DNA of 64,000 nucleotides from Cryptomeria japonica (Eukaryota; Streptophyta; Pinopsida; Cupressales; Cupressaceae), in assembly GCF_030272615.1 (NCBI RefSeq), contig NC_081413.1, forward strand, positions 443,137,038 to 443,201,037, given 5' to 3'. Positions 57,961 through 64,000 of the stretch are shown piece after piece. The translations under genes and the position numbers were made by a program. The first letter of the stretch is position 1. Each line of letters opens with the position of its first letter. The notes under the pieces were generated by a model. It saw nothing but the letters and a program-made list of their open reading frames with translations. It was not told the DNA's origin and made no database searches.

Positions 57961-59190
57961 TGTGATTAAATTATCCCTGAAAACCTTACTCGTAATGAGA
58001 AAAGAAACATAACTCAAAATGCTTCATGGTATGTTACCATAGCTAACGATTTATTTAGACAAGGTTTGGATGGTACATTGCTTAGATGTCTAGAAACTGG
58101 AGAATCTAAATGTGCATTATTGGAAGTCCATGAAGGTATTTGTGGATCTCATTCAAATGGTTTTACTTTAGCTCAAAAACTATTATGGGTTGGATACTAT
58201 TGGCCAGACGTGGAAAAAGATGCCATTAAATTTGCTAAGACTTGTGAGAAATGTCAGCTTCATGGAAATCTCATACATGCCCCGACAAGGGACCTCATAC
58301 CATTTATAACACACTGGCCTTTTCAGCAATGGGCCTTTGATCTCATTGATCAGATATATCCGACTTCATCCAACGGACATAAATTCAACATAACTACCAC
58401 TAAGTATTTCACCAAGTGGGTAGAGGTAGTTCCACTCATCAAAGCAACTAGTAAACAAGTCACCTTGTTCATCATAAACTATATCATTTGTAGGTATGGG
58501 ATACCTTCATCCATCGTGACTGATAATGGAGGACAATTCAAGAATAAAGATCTGGATGAGCTTTGTGAGAAATTCAAAATAAAGCAACACTGGTCATCAG
58601 TATATTACCCTTAAGGTAATGGACAAGCTGAGGCGTCTAACAAAAACCTACTGACTATCTTGTACAAAATAGTGAACAAGTCTAGGAAGGATTGGCATCT
58701 ACAGCTCAATCCTGCACTATGGGCTTACAGAACTAGTATCATAACACCTACTAGAGCTACACCTTTCTTTTTGGTGTATGGATCTGAAGCAATATTACCT
58801 ATTGAAGTAGAAATATCGTCTCTAAGAGTTTCGTTGCAAGGTCTTGTTACTGATGAAGATCATAGAATATCTAGATTGCAAGAACTTGAATTGCTGGATG
58901 AGTGTCAGCAAGTGGCATTTGATCATCTTAGAGTGTATTAGAAGAGAATTTCCAGAGGATATAACAAGAAGGTTTGACAAAGAGAATTTCAAGTTGGTGA
59001 CCTAGTTTTGAGAGAAAATCCCAAAAATCAACAGTTTCACGACAATAAAGGGAAGTTTGAACCCAACTAGCTGGGTCCCTACATTGTTACTGCAGCATAT
59101 GGCTCTGGTGCCTATCAACTCTCAAACTCGGAAGGAGAAAAGATTTGTGAACCGATTAACACCATCCACTTGAAGAAATTATTCGCTTAG
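57961..59190 (+). pseudogene. T2 integrase
   Basis: Zinc-binding His/Cys region (HEGICGSHSNG ... CEKCQ), core Asp in AFDLIDQIYP and VTDNGGQFKN, Glu in GQAEASNKN, then a C-terminal GDLVLRENPKNQQ ... LGPYIVTAAYGSGAYQL, ending LKKLFA and TAG. The stop at 58612-58614 replaces the Gln seen in T1. Confidence 0.88.
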
Positions 59191-60732
59191 CATTCTTTGC
59201 TCCAGCAAACATGTACAGCTAAAAAAAGTCTTGAAAAAAATCCTAAAAATCAGAAAAAGTCCTGAAGAAATCCAAAAAAAATAGAAAAAAGAAAAGAAAA
59301 GAAAAATTTGCCCTGGTGAAAACCTAGTAAATAGGCACCTTGGTAAAAAAAGTAAAAAATGAATCCCTACCAAGCAGGTGAAAACCTGACAAACAGGTGC
59401 CTCTTGTACTCAAGCGCTCCATCTATCAACGTAACATTGGTATTTCCCACTTTAATGCATCTTTTGCTTTCGCTTGTACATATTTTTAGTCACTTTATTG
59501 ACATCCTAGTTCGTTGGAACCCTCATGACTTGAAACTGATCAACGTCCTAGTCTTAGGTTACTCGACAGAGCATATTACATATCCTAAGCAGTGTCAACC
59601 AAGTCATTTTTTTTGTCAGTGAAACCTGTTCGTCCACCCCGAGTCAGTCACCTGTCTCCTAACTACCAAAGATTTTTATCACTGAGTTCACAAGCAAAAC
59701 AATCACTAAATAGTTTGAGCTATGAATGAAAATTTTCTTTGTATGCTATCTTTTATATTGATTTTTGATTATTGTCCCTCTGAGTAACTCAAGGAAGTCT
59801 ATTGTGACTAAGAGGAGCAAGGATTGGGGGCACGATATTTTCTTTGTTTTCTACTTGTAGGAATGATCCCGATGATCTGGAAACATATAAATTAGTTGGG
59901 TGTCTGTGATAAGAGCCTTCACATCAAGGTGAAATCGCCTCACATACCTCGACTCCACTTATTTGTATGCTACAGGGAGGTCCATATCATTTCTTTGTTT
60001 GTTTTGAGGGAATTTCTTTATGATGCAATTTGGGTCCCTACGAAATTTGTCCAAGGATATGCATGAAAAAAGGTTCATTGCAGACAAGATAATTAATATT
60101 GCACATTGAAAAAGAAAGGAACTCTAACCTGCCTGTTGCGTTTGTTATGCTCAGTGATGAATCTTAAGTATTTTAAATCCAGTGACTAGGTTTAGGTTGC
60201 ATTTTGCACATCATTTTTCATATCATTTTACATTTTTGTCAATCTAGAGTGATTTTGGGATGATAATAATTTCTTTATCTTCTAAAGGAGAGCTGAAAGC
60301 ATCATCATTTCTTATGCTAAGTGGTCTATTTATCATTATTTCTCTGATCGAGCACTTGTGTTTTGAGATGTTTAGCTGCATACATAACATTTCAAATAGC
60401 TTCATACATTTCATTATACTCATTTGCATTATCATTTATTTGCATATACAAGAAACAAAAATATACATTCATAATCATTTTCATTACATACATTCATATG
60501 GAAAAGAAATGCATACATATAGAATAAAACATATAAGAGACATCTCATAAGCGAATCAACACAAGTACGATGAAGTCAAATTAAATCTCGTATATATATA
60601 ATGTCAAGTATAAGAGTACAAAATGATGTCCAATGACATATACAAACTCCCATTAGAGCAAGAATCATATAGGCTACAAAAAATGGGGGTGTCTAAAAAA
60701 AAATATATCTGAGCTACACAAAAAGGAATAAT
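59191..60732 (+). other. T2 post-pol noncoding region
   Basis: No sense gene. Two copies of a conserved element (59311-59342 and 59371-59400, ggtgaaaacct...aaa-aggtgcc; the second can pair acctg with caggt). A purine tract ggattgggggcacgat near 59820 matches T1. Confidence 0.6.
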
Positions 60733-62915
60733 CTAGCTCGCACCCTCTCCCTCATCGCCTGGTGGAGGAGGAGGAGCCTGATGCCTGGGATCCTATCGAG
60801 GTGCTTGTGCTCCCTTTGATCAGGCCATATACTACAAATAGGGTTGCACCTACTGTGCAATAGGAACTACAACACTATATGCTACCCTACTGCACTGGAG
60901 AAGAACCTCCTGTCATAGAGACTCTATCTCTTCTCTCAACTCTGCTCTCAATGCTGTGATTTGGCGATCACGCTCGACCCTCACCTTGACCAGCTATCAA
61001 TCTCGCTCTGCCAGCTGATTCTGAGCCACTGTCAACTGTGACTGCAGCTCTTCAAGACGTGCTCTCATCGACTGTCCCGTGTCAGCCCCCTGCTCTCTCA
61101 CAGGCTCTCCACCACCATCTCCACCGCCATCTCCACCTGTGGCTCCACCCTGCTCATCTCGCCACTACCAGACCTACCTCAGAGCTGCTCACTCCTCCTC
61201 TCCTCCACATCCTCAATATGAGGAGCCTAATCTCCCAGATCTGTAAATCAAGGGAACGAATGCTGCTGAAAGTAATCCCTATACTAGGGCAATACCCCCA
61301 CATCCGCTACATCCTCTAGGTAATCCCATCTCAAGCAATGTAAACCTGTCAGCTCCTACATAGCCAAAGCATATGACAACCGTGGAGACCATCCCTATCT
61401 CTCCTCATCAGCATAGCGTGCGTAGGCTGTATACTCCTATGAGATCCTCTAAGGTTGGCCGTACTACCTCATCACTCATGAAATGATGAATCGCTCCACA
61501 ATAGTCTATGATCTCCCAATCAGTGGGCGTGTCACAAAAAGGTCCCTGTGAACCCTCCGCCAGTCATCCCACAACTCCAATCCTCTGTATGGTCTCCAAA
61601 CAATTGCTATAAGATCATTGAGCTATCATCACCAAAAATATATCTTGCCCAGATGGGGCTGTGTGATATATCTAGCACACCTGTAAATGATCGGTTGCTC
61701 GAGCTTTCTACTATCATCTACAATCGGCCGACAAATGGGAAGGTACTCCCAAGCCCACACCTGTAAAATTTATACACCCGCGGCCATGCTCTGCCCATCT
61801 CTATAAACAATCTCATGCATCTCTCGATACATGTGGGCCAATAAACAAGAGCCCTAGCCAAGTCTCTGAGGGGTCTCTATCAACCTCTCTAGCATCCAGC
61901 CCCATCCGCTTTGGAAACCCTGCTACCCTCTATCCGCCATCAAGAAGCAACCAATGAACCCTTCTAGAACACATGCCAGGGGATACTCCTCACTATACCT
62001 GCTCATAAGTATGTCCCAACTCATGGAACGAGTAAAAATGTCTGGGTCCCTGAATATGTTACTAAGTGCCTATAATCTAGGTAACAACACGGTATCATAA
62101 TCCACCTTATCCCTAGCAAAAGGGATACAAAGGATCCTGTACACATCCTCGGGAGTGATAGTCAACTCCCCAATTGGCAAATGAAATGTATTCTACTCCA
62201 AATGAAAATGCTCAACCAATGCCATGAGCATTCTGTGGTTCACATGGATATCAGGTAATCACAATAGATGAGTCAAGCTGCATAAATCAACATGAGCCTA
62301 CTCAACCTTAGATAAATGACAAACTAATGCCATCATAGGTGGATATACACATCTGAAGAGCATAGGAGGTAATTGAACCTGCAAAAACCCAACAATGATC
62401 ATCAGAAAACATTCCAAATGAGCCTACAAGAGAGGTTAAACATCACACAAATCTAAATAAGTCAAATGCAAAACCAAAATTTCATGTTTACACTTTAAAA
62501 AATGATCACTGTCTTTTGAATGACAAAACACAGTCAAGCAGCATGTCGTATGAGTCAGGAATGGCTCTTGTACGAGAAAACAGCCTCGAATGATAAACTT
62601 TTACACATCGCACGACAAAATGGTCTTTTAATAGACCTGTCATATGACATGAGGGTGGACCCCGTATGACAAAACTAGTAGGCTCAAATGAAAAAAGATT
62701 TTTTACCAATTTCTTGTATGAGACAGGATCCTCTCTCACGATAAACCGAGACACCCGACCCAAAACCCATGAAAAACATTAAAAAAACATTAAAAAATTC
62801 AAAATTGGAAACATAAAGAGGCTTAAGATCGATCACTTACCACTGGCTCATAGTTTCAGGGTTGATTATGTCTTCTCTGATTCTCAAATTGATGCTGACA
62901 AGTAGGGACCACCAT
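60733..62915 (-). pseudogene. T2 antisense PMD gene, two exons, decayed
   Basis: Minus strand. Exon 1 is 62915-62841 (25 codons, MVVPTCQHQF..., stop at codon 20). Donor GTAAGTGATCGATC is identical to T1. Intron 62840-62379 ends gggtttttgcag. Exon 2 from 62378 runs in phase: VQLPPMLF, then LMALVEHFHLE, NTFHLPIGELTITPEDVYRI, WDILMSRYSEEYPLACVLEG and VWAWEYLPICRPIVDDS (PMD), then Ser/Gly-rich and helical sections and a Pro-rich end near 60740. Exon 2 has many stops. Probably a nuclear protein if ever expressed; function unknown. Confidence 0.78.
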
Positions 62916-62988
62916 TTTCTTTGCAGAAGGCTTTTTGAATTTTCAAACTTGGAGGGTTAAAATGATTTGAAAATGACACTTTCGTCCC

Positions 62989-62995
62989 ATATATA
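62989..62995 (-). promoter_or_regulatory. TATA box of T2 antisense PMD gene
   Basis: The minus strand reads ggctatatatggg, about 75 bp before the exon 1 ATG, matching the position of the T1 TATA box. Confidence 0.6.
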
Positions 62996-64000
62996 GCCTC
63001 AAACCTAATTTTTCAACTTGCTCCGATGGTTATGAAAATTGTACCCTTAGCTAATTTGCCTGCTCTGATTCCATTTTCGGGATTGAAATCAAAATTTGAG
63101 ATCATTTTGCTAGTCAATTTCATAATTTTGACCACTTAGTGCTCTTTTCATCAAATGCTCATTCTTTCTTCAAATCGCGCTCAATTTCAATGTTGAATCT
63201 TAATTCAATTTCATTCTACACATCAACATTACAATCACCTCTACGCTCAATTTGTCATCAATCAACGCCGAAATTTTCAAAAATTCCTCAGAATCAATTT
63301 GTGTTCAAATAATTTATTTTCGCCACACAATTGCCTATAATCAATCCCTCGCCATCTTTTGATTCACTCTCGAGGGGGCATATTTGTAACCTTATGACTT
63401 CACATCTCACAAGTCGAGAAAATTTTTCAAATCTTCATCAAAAGTCGAGCAAAATCTTTTCAACTAAAGAAAATCAATTCTTATTGCTAAGGGGCATCTC
63501 AGCTTCATCACTTCACATCAAGTTGAGATCTCTCGATCATCTGAATCGAATCAATTGCTAAGGGCATATCAATTTCATTGCTTCAAATCAAGCTGATATT
63601 TGTCTTTCATCTGAATTAATCTCTTAAAGTTAATCAGTTTTATCACTTCAAATCAAGCTGATTATTTGTTTAAACTCAATCAAAAGTTTCAAGAGTATCT
63701 TTGATCACACTAAATCTAAGTAGGTGCTTAGTATTCGTTTCTTGATCAAGCTGAACAGTTCATTCTTCACTCATCGTGTCTTGATCAATCAAGTTCAAGA
63801 TCGATTTTTATCATCACTCACTGTATCTAAGATCAATCAAGTTCTAGATCAGTAAGATCGACTTCTTGATCAATCAAGTTCAAGTTCAATATCTTTGGTT
63901 TCTATCGTTCCTCAGTTCAATCAAGTTCAGGATCAGTATCACTTTAATCAGACTTCATTCAGCTTTGTCACTTTGAATCAAGCTAAACACCTTTCTTTTC
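62996..64000 (+). other. T2 3' noncoding region
   Basis: Alignable with T1 14390-15360 in reverse complement. Contains purine tracts (ctcgagggggcat near 63370, aaggggcat near 63490) and degenerate aatcaagttcaag repeats. No gene on the plus strand. Confidence 0.65.

Larger units (their letters stand above)
47921..64000 (+). mobile_element. T2: Tat-like Ty3/gypsy element, plus strand, 3' LTR outside window
   Basis: 5' LTR, primer site, 2.4-kb leader, gag-pol 51488-59190, post-pol region, antisense PMD gene and 3' region. By comparison with T1, the 3' LTR should begin about 100-150 bp beyond position 64000. Gag to pol lies in a single frame except for one frameshift near 57388, with about twenty in-frame stops. 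Confidence 0.9.

Noticed and set aside
60260-60550. 96-codon plus-strand ORF rich in Ile/His
   Set aside because: AT-rich noncoding post-pol sequence with no recognisable protein features.

Overview
The window is plant nuclear DNA built almost entirely from LTR retrotransposons inserted into one another; I see no ordinary host gene, no rRNA gene and no functional tRNA gene. Long noncoding leaders, old decayed copies, Tat-type Ty3/gypsy elements with two RNase H domains, plant mobile domain (PMD) sequences and a tRNA-derived SINE all point to a large-genome seed plant. A conifer or other gymnosperm is my best guess, but that is inference.

I use these labels. C1 (1-3773, +) is a Copia-type element coding only Gag and protease. 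G1 (3774-5571, +) is the 3' end of a gypsy-like element. S1 (5572-6020, -) is the LTR, primer site and leader of another element. A1 (6021-12456, -) and A2 (33868-40490, +) are two copies of a two-ORF family without pol. T1 (12883-47535, -) and T2 (47921 to beyond 64000, +) are two Tat-like gypsy elements, head to head. N1 (28851-46019, -) is a non-autonomous relative of T1/T2.

The nesting can be read from LTR ends and target-site duplications. On the right, A2 sits in the protease gene of N1 (5-bp duplication atttg on both sides), N1 sits in the leader of T1 (attac/attag), and a SINE sits in the 3' LTR of T1 (aaatatgct). On the left, S1 appears to interrupt the 3' LTR of A1, G1 interrupts the S1 leader, and C1 interrupts the 3' region of G1; the far ends lie outside the window. 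C1 has the only long intact reading frame and is probably the youngest. The others carry in-frame stops, many of which look like decay of methylated cytosine.

T1 and T2 encode Gag, protease, a G-patch segment, RT, RNase H, archaeal-type RNase H and integrase in one frame. Downstream of pol, on the opposite strand, T1, T2 and N1 each carry a PMD gene with the layout of a real gene: TATA box, short first exon, GTAAGT donor, intron, then a PMD-coding second exon. In T1 and T2 exon 1 is 75 nt in both and the introns are 463 and 462 bp. The sense leader and the antisense intron of each family carry arrays of the same family-specific short motif, in the same orientation relative to their own transcript.

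The A family (A1, A2) encodes a coiled-coil/zinc-knuckle protein and a second protein of about 1100 residues that I cannot assign. The second ORF is preceded in both copies by a conserved TATA-like box about 140 bp upstream. These accessory genes, antisense PMD and A-family ORF2, are the parts most worth following up.
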